The notes under the pieces are model-generated. The model saw only the letters and a program-made list of their open reading frames with translations. It was not told where the DNA came from and searched no databases. Of a DNA stretch of 64,000 bases, positions 47,948 to 59,628 are shown one piece after another (position 1 is the first letter of the stretch; each line of letters opens with the position of its first letter). The DNA is from Erythroxylum novogranatense (Eukaryota; Streptophyta; Magnoliopsida; Malpighiales; Erythroxylaceae): NCBI GenBank assembly GCA_029891385.1, contig CM057228.1:58349783-58413782 (forward strand), read 5' to 3'. Position numbers and translations under genes: made by a program.

Positions 47948-50242
47948 ATGGAAGCGGCTATGATTTATGGAAGACATGTGAACTTTGAGTCACTAAGAAG
48001 AGACGACATGGATGTAGAACTAGAAATCATAAAAGTTGGTTGGAGGAACTTCTTCCAGACGCAAGAACCAGTATACACGAATGAAGTATATGAGTTTTGG
48101 AAGAGCGCTCATTTAAAAGACAACACTATCGTATCTTACGTAGATAGGATATACATTGTTGTGACAAAGGAGCTTATAAAGAAGGTGATAGATTGTCCAT
48201 CGGTTGGTGAGAAGCTGTCTACCAAGGCGGATGGATGTCCCAAGTCGGTATGAAAGAAGAAGATATCAAGAGGCAACTATATGGCACGAATGATTCAAGG
48301 AGAGGAAGACATCAATTTGATTCCAAAGGCTAGGGTGCTTCACGCAATTTTATTTAATTGCATTCTACCCGAGTTAGTTCAAGACATTTGGTGACCACTC
48401 TGGATGAACAATGTACATTCTACCTCTTGAATCGAAACCCATAGATTTACCCTTCTTGATCCTTCATTATATGATTAAGGGATAAAGGAAACAACGAGTT
48501 ATCCTTATGGCATGCTTCGACGAGGATTTTAAGGAATCGGTATTAAATGCGCACCAAGGAAATAGAAGAACTGTTCTGTGAAGAGCAAGATCGATGCATA
48601 CGATCTGAAGAATGGAGTGCGAGCACGAGACAAAGACCAAGCCGACTCTTCGAGGAAGTCAAGAACTGAGGGGGAGCGTGTATTGAAGAAGACTCCCGCT
48701 TCAAGTTCTCAATCTCTAGTGAGTACCAGATCGCCTGCGGATGAACTAAGGAGAGTGTTAGGAAGACCTCTCATGAAACAGGTGAGTCCTCATCTCTAAG
48801 AAAGCCAATCCCAGAGGACAGAACAAAGTGCGCCAAAAAGATGAGGGGAAAATCTTTTGAGTGAAGTTATGAAGAAAGCAAAGAGATCACCAAGGATTAG
48901 GACTCTGAGGCAACAAGAAGAAAAGATTGCCAAAGAACAGAGTCGAGAAGAAACCTCTCAATCTTGTGCACCCAGAGCCACAAGATCCTTAGTCTCTATT
49001 TTAGAAGAGGATCTGACGGAAAATCCAAAGAGAGGCGAGAGGAGAGAAAATCAAAATCTGAGAGAGAAAATCTCCAAGAAAGAAATCGAGTAAAATGGTG
49101 AAGTAGAGGCAAAGACTAAGAAGGTTAGTCGAAGAAGACCATTTCAAGCTGCTGAGGAAGTTAGTCAACGAAAGAAACTATTGATGTTGTTCAAGAAGAA
49201 AGCAAGCTGAGTAGTGTACATTCGAAACCCTATTGTTCAACAGGAGGAACCGGTGGAGGAAAGCAGTCAGAAACACCTATTGCTCAACGGGAGGAACCCG
49301 GAGAGAAAGCCGGTTCAGGAGACTCTACTGAAGCACAACAAGAAGCAACAGCGATGTCAGATTCGGATGATGATAAATCGTATGCGATAGTATACAACTA
49401 CCATAAGTTTTGAGAAGCGAAGTTGAAGATCAAAATGGTGGAAGTAGTTACAGACGTGGGGCTGCTATTGCAATCGGTGTTCAAACGATGAAGAAGATAG
49501 TGGCTATGGTACAATCTATGGTGATTAATAGTAACACATGGCGATTACTCAAAGAAGATGAAAAGATCTTCTCGAAACCTTGAAGTTTCTTTGCTACTAT
49601 GCCATATCCTTCAAAGCGTCCACCTTGATCGTGTACTATTTTCCCGATCACGAAAACACAAAGATAATGGTTGCACCGGATATACAACCAAGATATCCAC
49701 TAAATTTGACTAGGGGGAAGTTAAAATTATTTCCTGAAGATGATGCCAATGATGATCTGTCCGCAGATCAAATTGCAGAAGAAGTGCGAAGAATTGATGA
49801 GGCATGCGCTTCTGCACAAGATCCAGATAAAGCGAGCTGTAGCTATACTAATAAGGAGGAAGACTGTCCAGTAGGGGGAAGAATAAGAATAGGAACATTT
49901 ATTGAGTCCCTTGTTCAAACAGTTCTACTTAATAGTCCTTTGTCTAATACACTGTCTATTCAATCACAAGCATTACCCCTGCAAGGAAGACAGTTGTTGA
50001 TGCTGCCTGTTCCTTTTGACTTAAATCTTCCTGAAGCTGAAATGTTCATTCGTCCACCTACCTTTGAGATCAATGAAGACTACATTCCATCCTCTAATGC
50101 TTACACTACTTCAATTCCCTTCACTCCTCCATCAGCAAATGTTGATCAAGCCTTATCATCGAGTGATCCACCAAATGAAGTTAGCAGATTACGTGGTGAA
50201 CTCAACGACATGAAGGAGGCGGTGAATGATCTAAAAAGATGA
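47948..50242 (+). pseudogene. Third ORF of element C, broken
   Basis: Follows pol by 0.25 kb on the same strand. The homologue in D starts 33 codons further upstream; the corresponding codon here, 47847-47849, is ATT instead of ATG, so the first usable start is MEAAMIYGRHVNF at 47948. TQEPVYTNEVYEFW and KELIKKVIDCPSVGEKLSTK match B and D. A frameshift near 48240 breaks the frame; pieces continue: basic KKAKRSPRIRTLRQQEEKIAKE, Asp/Glu-rich stretches, then 49580-50242 (VAPDIQPRYPLNL, LPLQGRQLLMLPVPFDLNLPE, RLRGELNDMKEAVNDLKR). The last part looks like a short coiled coil. Plant-transposon-protein type; function unknown. Confidence 0.75.
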
Positions 50243-50455
50243 TAAGCGAAGCTGCTGAAGAGCCACATCATTAATCATTTTTATTATAATAAATAGGGGA
50301 GAGCATAAAAGAAGAAAATGAGCGAAGAGGAGAGGATGTTTGGACAAAGAAGGTGTGACCACAAGCAGACGAAGAAAGGAAGAAGATAAGTTTTGTTTAC
50401 TTTTGCAACATCATCAAATTTTGTTTTCTTTTCTTGTATATAATTTGTTATACTC

Positions 50456-50469
50456 AAAAAGGGGGAGAT
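50456..50469 (+). other. Polypurine tract of element C
   Basis: AAAAAGGGGGAGAT immediately before TGTTAAGTC. Confidence 0.88.
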
Positions 50470-50687
50470 TGTTAAGTCAAAATGACTTTACATAAATATG
50501 ATTTTGATGTATAACAAAAAGAGATCAAATACAAAGAAAAACAAAACAGACGAAGTTGTACACAGACGAACTTCGATACGAGCGAAGTTGAAATAAGCGA
50601 AGTCGGACACGGCATTTACTGAGCGAAGTTGAAATAACTGAAGTCGAACACAGACGCACACAGAAGAAGTTGAAATAACTGAAGTCG
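50470..50687 (+). repeat. 3' LTR of element C, piece 1
   Basis: Matches 42595 onward, then breaks at 50687 at the D insertion. The last five bases, AGTCG, are the TSD of D. Confidence 0.9.
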
Positions 50688-51656
50688 CGAAGTGAATCAC
50701 ACGTTAATACATCACTTAGAAAAACGATATTAGAATGCAATAGAAGGGGGGTTGAATTGTGTATTCCCCTTTTTATAAATCTTTTCAGAACTATTTGTTA
50801 GAAATAAAATTCTTTACAAAATTTATATAGATTCTGATTAATCAAACTCTTCAATACTGTGTATATAAAAAGTAAGTAATGATAAAATTTGAAACTGAAA
50901 TAGAGATAGAGAGTAAGAGTGGTAGACACGAAGATTTATCCTGGTTCACCCCAAACAGTGAGCTACGTCCAGTCCTCAGAGTTTCTTCTGAGATTTCACT
51001 ATCTCTTCAAACGTTACAAGTATTCTTTCCACGAGCCTCTTCAGGTCTCTACAACCAGTATTCTTTCACACTTAGCCTCTACAGGCTATCTGTACAACTT
51101 TTCTTCTCGAAAAATATTTGAACACTTGTTACAAAATAATAGCACTCAGCTAAATCACTTTTTCTCACAAAGTAATTTTTTTCTCTATTTCGTGTAAGTA
51201 TCTGTAAGCTCTTTGTGAAACTGTTTTGTGTAACTTTCCGTAAGTTTCTGTCACTTTGCAATCTTCGACTTTGACTTGTATTTATAGCCTTCGTCTCCAA
51301 CTGCTTCTTGATTCTTGAATCTTGAATCTTGAATCTTGAATCTTTAAAGAAACGGTTAATCAGTTGAGTTTTGTAACTAACTCGAACTGACTCTTGCGTC
51401 TTCTTCTTTTCTGCGTCTGCGTCTGCGTCTGCTTTTGTATTTTAAATGCATTTACGCTTTTGTATTTAAATGCGTATACGCTTTGCATTTAAATCTGCGT
51501 CTGCTTTGCATTTGCGTCTGTGTCTGCTTTGCATTTGCGTCTGCGTCTGCTTTGCATTTGCGTCTGCGTCTGCGTCTGCTTTTGTTTTTCTTTGTATTTG
51601 AACTCTTATTGTTATACATCAAAATCATATTTATGTAAAGTCATGTTGACTTAACA
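50688..51656 (-). repeat. 3' LTR of element D, 969 bp
   Basis: CGAAGTGAATCACACG to GTTGACTTAACA. Contains a minus-strand TATA box at 51279-51287, CTTGAAT repeats at about 51306-51345 and a GCGTCTGC array at 51405-51590 whose copy number differs from the 5' LTR. Confidence 0.92.
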
Positions 51657-51670
51657 ATCTCCCCCTTTTT
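51657..51670 (-). other. Polypurine tract of element D
   Basis: Minus strand AAAAAGGGGGAGAT next to the 3' LTR, identical in type to that of C. Confidence 0.88.
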
Positions 51671-51905
51671 GAGTATAACAAATTATATACAAGAAAAGAA
51701 AACAAAAAAACAATTTACAGATGTTGCAAAAGTAAAACAAACTTATCTTCTTCCTTTCTTAAATACGATGTGGTCACACCTTCTTTGTCGAACATCCTCT
51801 CCTCTTACATTCATTTTCTTCTTTCCTACTCTCCTCTTCCTTTTCTTCTCTCCCTATTTGTTATAATAAAAATGATTAATGATTACGGCTCTCTTGATTC
51901 TGCTA

Positions 51906-54246
51906 TCATCTTTTGAGATCATTCACCGTCTCCTTCATGTCGTTGAGTTCACCACGTAATCTCTCGACTTCATCTGGTGGATCAAGCGGCGAGGAGGCTT
52001 GAGCAACTTCTGCGATGGAGGAGTAAAAGGAATTGAAGTAGTGTAAGCATCGAGAGGATGGAGTGTAGTCTTCATTGATCTCAAAGGTAGGTGGACGAAT
52101 GAGCGTTTGACTTGAGAATATTTAAGTCAAAAGGCACAAAGATCAAGACAGCTGTCTTCCTTGCGAGGGTAATGCTTGTGATTGTATAGGCAGAGTACTA
52201 GAAAAGGGCTAATCGTAGAAGTATGCGAACCGGGGACTCAATAAATGTTCCTATTCTTAGTCTTCCCCTCTTGGACGGTCTTCCACCTTATTAGTATAGC
52301 TGCAACTTGCTTTATCTGGATCTGTGCGAGAGTCCATGCTTCATCAATTCTTCGCACTTCTTACGCAATTTGATCTGCGGACGGATCATCACCGCATCAT
52401 CTTGAGGATATAATTTTGATTTTCCCTTGGTAAAATCTTTTGGATATCTTGGCTGTATATCCGGTGCAACCATTATCTCTGTGTTCTTTGTGATTGGGAA
52501 AATAGTACATGGATGGCAGGGCCATTTTGAAGGATATGGCATAGTAGCAGCAAATCCCAAAGTATCATAGAAGATCTTTTCGTCTTCTTTGAGTAACTGC
52601 CATGTGTTACTATTAATCACCATAGGTTGTACCACAGCTACTATCTTCTTCACTGGTTGAACACCGATTGCAATAGCAGTCCTCTGTCTGGTAACTACTT
52701 CTACCATTTTGATCTTCAACTTCTGTTTCCTCAAGAACTTATGGTAGTTGTATACCATCAGACACGGTTTATCATCATCCGAATCGATCATCGCTGTTGC
52801 TTCTTAATGTGCTTGATGAGAGTCATCTGAACCAGGGCTTTCATCTCTGGCTCCTCTGTTGAGCAATAGGTGTTTCTGAGCTGTATCTTTTTCGATTTCG
52901 TTCCTTTTCGAATAGCATCAATAGTTTCTTTCGTTGACTAACTTCCTCGAGAGTTGAAGTGGTCTTCTTCGACTAACCTTCTTAGTCTTTGCCTCGCTTG
53001 ATCGGTCTTATAGATTTCTTCATTGGAGATTTTCCTCTTTGATTTTGATTTTCTCTTCCTCTCAGTCTCTTTGGATTTTCTGGGCGTATCTTCTAGAATA
53101 GAGACTAAGGATCTTGTGGCTCTGGGTGCACAAGATTTAGAAGTTTCTTCTCGACTCTGTTCTCTGGCAATCTTTTCTTCCTGTTGCCTCAGAGTCCTAA
53201 TTCTTGGTGATCTCTTTGCTTTCTTCACCACTTCGTTCAAAAGACTTTCTCCTCGTCTTTTTGGCGCACTTTGTTCTGTCCTCTGGGATTGGCTTTCTTG
53301 AGATGAGGACTACTTTGTTTCATGAGAGGTCTTCTAGCACTCTCCTTAGTTCATCGAAAGCGATTTGATACTCATTTGGAGATTGAGAACTTGAAACGGG
53401 AGTTTTCTTCAATACACGCTCCCCCTCAATTCTTGACTTCCTTGAAGAGTCGGCTTGGTCTTTGTCTACTGTGCTCAGACCCATTCGCCGTATCGTGTAT
53501 GCATCGATCTTGCTCTTCACAGGAATAGTTCTTCTATTTCCTTGGTGCAGACGAATACCAGATTCCTTAAAAATCCTCGTCAGAAGCATGCCATAAGGAT
53601 AACTCGTTGTTTCCTTTATCCCCTTAATCATATAATGAAGGATCAAGAAGGGTAAATCTATGGGGTTTCGATTCAGTAGGTAGAACAGACATTGTTCATC
53701 CAGAGTGGTCACCAAATGTCTTGAACTAACTCTGGGTAGAATGCAATTAAATAAAATTGCGTGAAGCACCCTAGCCTTTGGAATCAAATTGGATGTCTTC
53801 CTCTCCCTTGAATCATTCGTGCCATATAGTTGCCTCTTGATATCTTCTTCCTTCATACCGACCTTGGTAGACAGTTTCTCGCCAACCGATGGACACTCGA
53901 TCACCTTCTTTATAAGCTCCTTTGTCACAACAACAGATAACCTATCTACAGAAGATACGATAGTGTTGTCTATTAGACTGGCGTTCTTCCAAAACTCATA
54001 TACCTCATTCGTGTACATAGGTTCTTGCGTCTGGAAGAAGTTCCTCCAACCAGCTCTTATGATTTATGGTTCTACATCCATTCCGTCTCTTCTCAGTGAC
54101 TCAAAGTTCACAAGTCTTCCAAAAATCATAGCTGCTTCCATTGTGTAGAGCAAAAACTGTCTTCTGGAGAACTTTTTGAGTGAGATGTTTTGAGAGAATT
54201 GGTAAAGCCGAAATGAACCTTTAGGAGATGATGAAAAGACTGCCAT
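51906..54246 (-). pseudogene. Third ORF of element D, broken
   Basis: An ATG at 54246 begins MAVFSSSPKGSFRLYQFSQN and runs through LLYTMEAAMIFGRLVNF to an early stop near 54064; the reading resumes at 54018 with YTNEVYEFWKNASLIDNTIV. The best-preserved domain is 54018-53320: RKTSNLIPKARVLHAILFNC, EQCLFYLLNRNPIDLPF and SYPYGMLLTRIFKESGIRLH, which matches the plant-transposon-protein family. Basic KKAKRSPRIRTLRQQEEKIARE (53240 on) and PCLMVYNYHKFLRKQKLKI (about 52770) follow, and the C-terminal RLRGELNDMKETVNDLKR ends at a stop at 51908-51906. Several indels. This copy supplies the clearest start codon of the three homologues. Confidence 0.75.
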
Positions 54247-54400
54247 GATTTCACCTTCAGTCTATTTGTAGGATTACAATCTCGTGAGTTCTAGAATCAT
54301 TAAGAACCTCGATATAATCAGATTTTTCCCTCAAAAAATCTTCCTTGTGAGAGAAGTTACCAGTTGTAACTCACTGTAACTAACGTCGTTAGTTTTGACG

Positions 54401-56940
54401 TTACTTTAGTCCTGACCGTTCACTTAACATAACCATGTTAAGGTTGCGTCTTATCTTCTGGAACCGTTCTTCACTCAGTGGTTTAGTGAAGATATCCACC
54501 CACTGAAGCTCTGTTTCAACGAACTGTAGAAGCACTACTTTTCTCTGAACATAGTCTCTCAGAAAGTGATGTCTGACTTCTATATGCTTCACTCTGGAAT
54601 GCTGAATTGGATTCTTTGATAGATTAATTGCACCATTGGTGTTGTCGCAAAAGATTGGAATCTCCTCTTCTTGGACTGAATAGTCTTCAAGCTGATACTT
54701 GATCCACAGCGTCTGTGAGCAGCAACTTGCTGCAGACATATATTCTGCTTCAGCGGTTGATAGTGCAATTGAGCTTTGTCTCTTGCTTGACCAGGAGACT
54801 AGATTTCCTCCAAGAAAGTGACATCCTCCACTTGTGCTCTTCCTTTCGATTCTATCTCCGGCATAGTCCGCATCGCAATATCCAATTAACCTGAAATCTT
54901 TACCTTTCTCAAACATTAAGCAAAGATCAGTAGTACCTGCGAGATATCTCAAAATTCTTTTAACAGTAATAAAATGAGACTCTCTAGGATCGGCTTGAAA
55001 TCTTGCACATAAGCATACACTGAACAAAATATTAGGTCTACTTGCTGTAAGATACAGTAAAGAACCGATCATCCCTCTACATAGGGTTTGATCCACCTTC
55101 TTACCAAGTTCGTCTTTCGACAAAAGGTTTGAAGGATGCATCGGAGTTGCCATAGGCTTCACATTATTCATATCAAACTTATTCAACAACTCTTTCACAT
55201 ACTTTTGTTGATGAATGAAGATCTTCTCTTCAGTTTGCTTAACTTGCAACCCAAGAAAGAACTTTAACTCACCCATCATACTCATTTCAAACTCTTTCTT
55301 CATTAGCCTCTCAAACTTTAAACACAACTCTTTTGAAGTAGCACCAAAAATGATATCATCAACGTAGTTCTGTACTAAGATAAAATCATTCTGAAACTTC
55401 TTCCTAAAGAGCGTCTTATCAACTTGACCTCTACTGAAACCAGTTTTCTATTAAAAAGGTACTCGAACGATCATACCAAGCTCTAGGAGCTTGCTTCAGG
55501 CCGTATAAGGCTTTGTGAAGTCTATAGATATAGTCTAGATTTTTAACATCTTCGAAGCCAGGTGGTTGTTTCATATACACCTCTTCATCTATAAAGCCAT
55601 TCAGAAATGCACTCTTAACATCCATCTGAAACAGCTTTATGTCATGGCAGATTGCATATGCCAACAAAATCCATATAGCTTCAAGTCTCGCTACTGGAGC
55701 ATATGTTTCATTGTAGTCTATTCCTTCTTGCTGATTATAGCCTTATGCTACTAATCTAGCCTTATTACGACTTACTCTACCTGATTCGTCTAACTTATTC
55801 TTAAAAACCCATCTGGTTCCTATAATGGATTTCTTAGGAGGTTTTGGAACTAAGGACCAGACGTTATTCCTAGTAAATTGATTCAGCTCCTCTTGCATGG
55901 CTAACACCCAAGCTTTGTCTTGAAGAGCTTCCTCAACCTTTTTAGGTTCTACTTCAGAGATAAAAGCTACATTAGCTTCTCTTCTGAATCTGGACCTTGT
56001 TCTAACTCCTTCTGAGGTCTCACCGATAAATAACTCTTCTGGATGAGAGCTTTTATACTTCCAATCTCGTCTTAGTACAATAGTTTCTGGAATATCTTCA
56101 ATTTTGTTCTCATGAGTGTCTGATGAAGGAGTTTCTGTAGTATCATCTAAGTTCTTTGAAGGACCTTCATTTTCCATGTCATCTTCCTTATGCGGTTGAG
56201 AACTATCATCAAACTTGACATGGATCGTCTCTTCAACGATCTTTGAAGTAAGGTTGTAAACTCGAAATGCCTTGAGCGATGATGAGTAGCCTAGAAAGAT
56301 TCTGGATAGGTCTTGAATCGAATTTATCCAACAGACTCTTTTGTATTCAAAATGGAACATTTGCACCGAATGGATGAAAGTAAGATATGCTTGGTCTTCT
56401 TCCATTCCATAACTCATAAGGAGTTTTCATCAACATAGGTCGCATATGTAATTCTAATACGAATATAGCATGTCAGTATTCACGACTTCTTCGAAATACT
56501 TAGGAAGATTCATCTCACATAGCATGGTTCTTGCCATCTCTTGAATCGTCCTATTCTTCCTTTCAACAACTCCATTACATTGTGGAGTTCTAGGGCCGAA
56601 GTTGTGGGAAATTCCATTCTCTTCACAGAATATTCTGAACTTCTCATTTTCAAACTTTCCACCATGGTCACTCCTGATACTGGCTATGGACATTCCTTTT
56701 TCATTCTGCAACTTATGGACACTAATTAAGTTATGCTTCAGATCTTCAACGAGCAGTACATTATTTATGCATGCAAAGGAATCTTTACCAATTTTACCGA
56801 TTCCAATGATCTTGCCCTGCTGGTTGTCTCCGAAAGTTACTGATCCTCCCTTCTTATACTGAAGGTCTAGGAACATAGACTTTCTTCCTGTCATGTGTCG
56901 CGAGCATCCACTGTCTAAATACTAATGGTGCTTGCCGTAT
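54401..56940 (-). pseudogene. Element D pol, integrase core partly deleted
   Basis: Protease YLDSGCSRHMTG near 56928-56892 keeps Asp; the preceding Trp codon reads TAG. After KHNLISV (near 56730) it jumps to KLQNEKGMSIASIRSDHGG, so the HHCC finger and first integrase Asp are missing while SDHGG and NGVVERKNR remain. Further pieces: SSHPEELFIGETSEGVRTRS, AMQEELNQFTRNNVW, FQMDVKSAFLNG and YGLKQAPRAWYDR. The catalytic box reads NYVDDIIFGA, with YVDD intact. 55327-54401 is one clean frame through LSKDELGKKVDQT, CDADYAGD, EAEYMSAA and WVDIFTKPLSEERF to SERSGLK. Frameshifts lie near 56420, 55740 and 55430. Confidence 0.87.
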
Positions 56941-57028
56941 CTTCCAAGGAAGGATATCTGCATGAGAAACTATTTTATTTTTTGGTACCCAAATTTTCTT
57001 GGGTCCTTTACGGTTAGTAGTATGCATG

Positions 57029-58560
57029 TGATGTGATTTTTGATGCATGTAACTAGGACGTTGATGAAATATCTTATAATTTCCTTTTTGAAAGATAGAT
57101 TTTTTACGTGACTGAATCTTGTTTCCTGTAAACCCTAATCCAGTCTTATCACTCGGATGTCTACATTTTCCAAGCATTTCATTCATTTTCTTTGTACTTT
57201 CTGTGAAAGTAGCTAAATCAGCTGATAAGTTCTTAATCCTAAGTTTAAGTTGATTGATCTCTTCTGATCTGTCTACAACTTTCTTTTTATCTTCTAATTT
57301 TTTCTTTAGACAGATATTTTCTCTCTCTATTACCTCAGTATGTCTAATATTCTCTACATACTTTTTCTTCAACAGCTTGTACTGTTTCAGAATAGCATGA
57401 GAATCTTCTAATAGTTCTGAGTAAGCATCATGCAAATTATCGTAGTCAGATTTTACCTCCTCATCACTATCTTCCTCGGCCATCAGGCAGATGTTCGCAT
57501 GTTCTGATGACTCGGAACCTGTATCTGATTCGGATGAATCTAGGTCCTCCCAAGTTGCCATCATGCTTTTCTTGCCTTCTCTACTCTTCTTTGGTTTCTT
57601 CTTGAGAGTAGGACATTCGGACTTATAGTGTCCAGGCTGATTGCACTCGTAGCAGATAATAGAAGACTTCTCTGGTTTAGCTTCATCTTTCCCATTCTTT
57701 CTGAATGTCTGGTTCCCTCTGGATTTCTTCTTCCACATGCGTCTTATCTTTCTAGAGATGAAAGATAATTCGTCATCTTCATCACTTGACTCTGATTCTG
57801 ATTGGCTGGAGTTGTCATCCTTTGATTCTTCAATTTTCAACGCCTTTGATAACTTCCTCCTTCTCGAGTCTTATGATTCTTCATTCGCCTTGATGCTATT
57901 GACTTGTCCCACTTGGGCTTGTCTTGACGTTGAGTTCAACTTCATGAATCTTCAAAGATCCCAAAGAACTCATCCGACTTTAACACACTCAAGTCTTTGG
58001 CTTCTTGCACATGATAACTTTAGGTCTCCATCTCTTAGGAAGACTTCTTAGAATCTTTCGAACATGATCTTGATTGTTGTATGTCCTTCCAAGAGCTTTC
58101 AATCCATTGACAATTGTTTGAAATCTTCCAAACATTTGATCAATAGATTCTTCATCTTCCATCTGAAAAGTTCATATTGATGCACAAAATACTTATCTTG
58201 GATTCTTTAACTTGGCTTGTGCCTTCGTGAGCAATGGACGGTCGTCCCACATTTCTTTTGCAAAGGTCGCAACCGTGGACTTTATCGTACTCGCTCCGCT
58301 AGGCACATGTCAAGAAAAATTTCGCTTTGAATTTAATCTGTATTCTTGTTTTTCGATCAGCCGTCCATACATTAGTGGAATAGAATTGCCTTCTTCATCT
58401 ACGGTGTATAAGGTTCGTTTCTATTACGTCCCAAAGGTTGACATGTGTAGATTCGATGAATAGCCGCATCCTATCTTTCCGTAGTGATAGTCTTCTCCGT
58501 TGAATCTTTGGAGGTCTAGTGACCGAGGCTCCTTGATGATGTATACATGTGACTCGCCAT
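57029..58560 (-). pseudogene. Element D gag, frameshifted N-terminal half
   Basis: An ATG at 58560 corresponds to the MAESH start of B and C, but the first 0.7 kb is broken by repeated single-base losses. The C-terminal half is clean from 57840: SESESSDEDDELSF, the zinc knuckle CYECNQPGHYKSEC near 57655-57614, EEDSDEEVKSDYDNLHDAYS, then the coiled-coil-like LKKKYVENIRHTEVIEREN and INQLKLRIKNLSADLATF, and QRPSYMHQKSHHMHTTNRKG. The sharp contrast between a damaged first half and a clean second half is odd for neutral decay and fits local consensus error. Confidence 0.83.
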
Positions 58561-58603
58561 TATCTTTAATCCACACTTCGCCAAAGTGATTCTTGGATAC
58601 CTT

Positions 58604-58614
58604 GCTCGATACTA
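58604..58614 (-). other. Primer-binding site of element D, altered
   Basis: Minus strand TAGTATCGAGC where B and C read TGGTATCAGAGC: one G-to-A change and one CAG reduced to CG. Confidence 0.75.
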
Positions 58615-58616
58615 AT

Positions 58617-59623
58617 TGAAGTGAATCACTGCGTTAATCTGACTTAGAAAAACGATATTAGAATGCACTAGAAGGGGTTGAATTATGTATTCCCTTTTAT
58701 AAATCTTTTGAACTATTTGTTAGAAATAAAATTCTTTCGAAATTTTATAGATTCGATTAATCAAACTCTTCAATCTTGTATATAAAAAGTAAGTAATGAT
58801 AAAATTTGGCTGAAATAGAGATAGAGAGTAAGAGTGGTAGACACGAAGATTTATCCTGGTTCACCCCAAACAGTGGGCTACGTCCAGTCCTCAGAGTTTC
58901 TTCTGAGATTTCACTATCTCTTCAAATGTTACAAGTATTCTTTCCATGAGCCTCTTCAAGTCTCTACAACCAGTATTCTTTCACACTTAGCCTCTGCAGG
59001 CTATCTGTATAACTTTTCTTCTCAAAAAATATTTGAACACTTGTTACAGAATAATAGCACTCAGCTAAATCACTTTTTCTCACGAAGTAATTTTTTTTCG
59101 CTATTTCGTGTAAGTATCTGTAAGCTCTTTGTGAAACTGTTTTGTGTAACTTTCCGTAAGTTTCTGTAACTTTGCAATCTTCGACTTCTACTTGTATTTA
59201 TAGCCTTTGTCTCCAACTGCTTCTTGATTCTTGAATCTTGAATCTTGAATCCTTAAAGAAACGGTTAATCAGTTGAGTTCTGTAACTAACTCGAACTGAC
59301 ACTTGCGTCTTCTTCTTTTCTGCATCTACGTCTGCTTTTGTATTTGCATCTGCGTCTGCTTTTGTATTTGCGTCTGTGTCTGCTTTGCATTTGCGTCTGC
59401 GTCTGCGCGCTCGCTTTGCATTTGCGTCTCAGGTACGCTTTGCATTTGCGTCTGCGTCGCTTTACATTTGCGTCAAGGCTTTGCATTTCGTCTGCGTCGC
59501 TTTGCATTTCGTCTGCGTCTCGCTTTGCATTTGCGTCTGCGTCTGCTTTTGTTTTTCTTTGTATTTGAACTCTTTTTGTTATACATCAAAATCATATTTA
59601 TGTAAAGTCATGTTGACTTAACA
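58617..59623 (-). repeat. 5' LTR of element D, 1007 bp
   Basis: TGAAGTGAATCACTGCG to GTTGACTTAACA, closely matching 50688-51656 apart from scattered CTG/CAG/CG differences and a longer, rearranged GCGTCT array at 59310-59560. TATA box on the minus strand at 59195-59203. Confidence 0.92.
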
Positions 59624-59628
59624 AGTCG

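Larger units (their letters stand above)
50688..59623 (-). mobile_element. Element D: SIRE-like copia element inserted in the C LTR
   Basis: AGTCG at 50683-50687 and 59624-59628 flanks CGAAGTGAATCAC...GTTGACTTAACA. The other D LTR begins TGAAGTGAATC, so the outer terminal T has changed to C. Length 8936 bp. Minus-strand order: LTR, primer site, gag, pol with an integrase deletion, third ORF, polypurine tract, LTR. The youngest insertion of the right-hand nest, since it interrupts C, which interrupts E. Confidence 0.92.
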
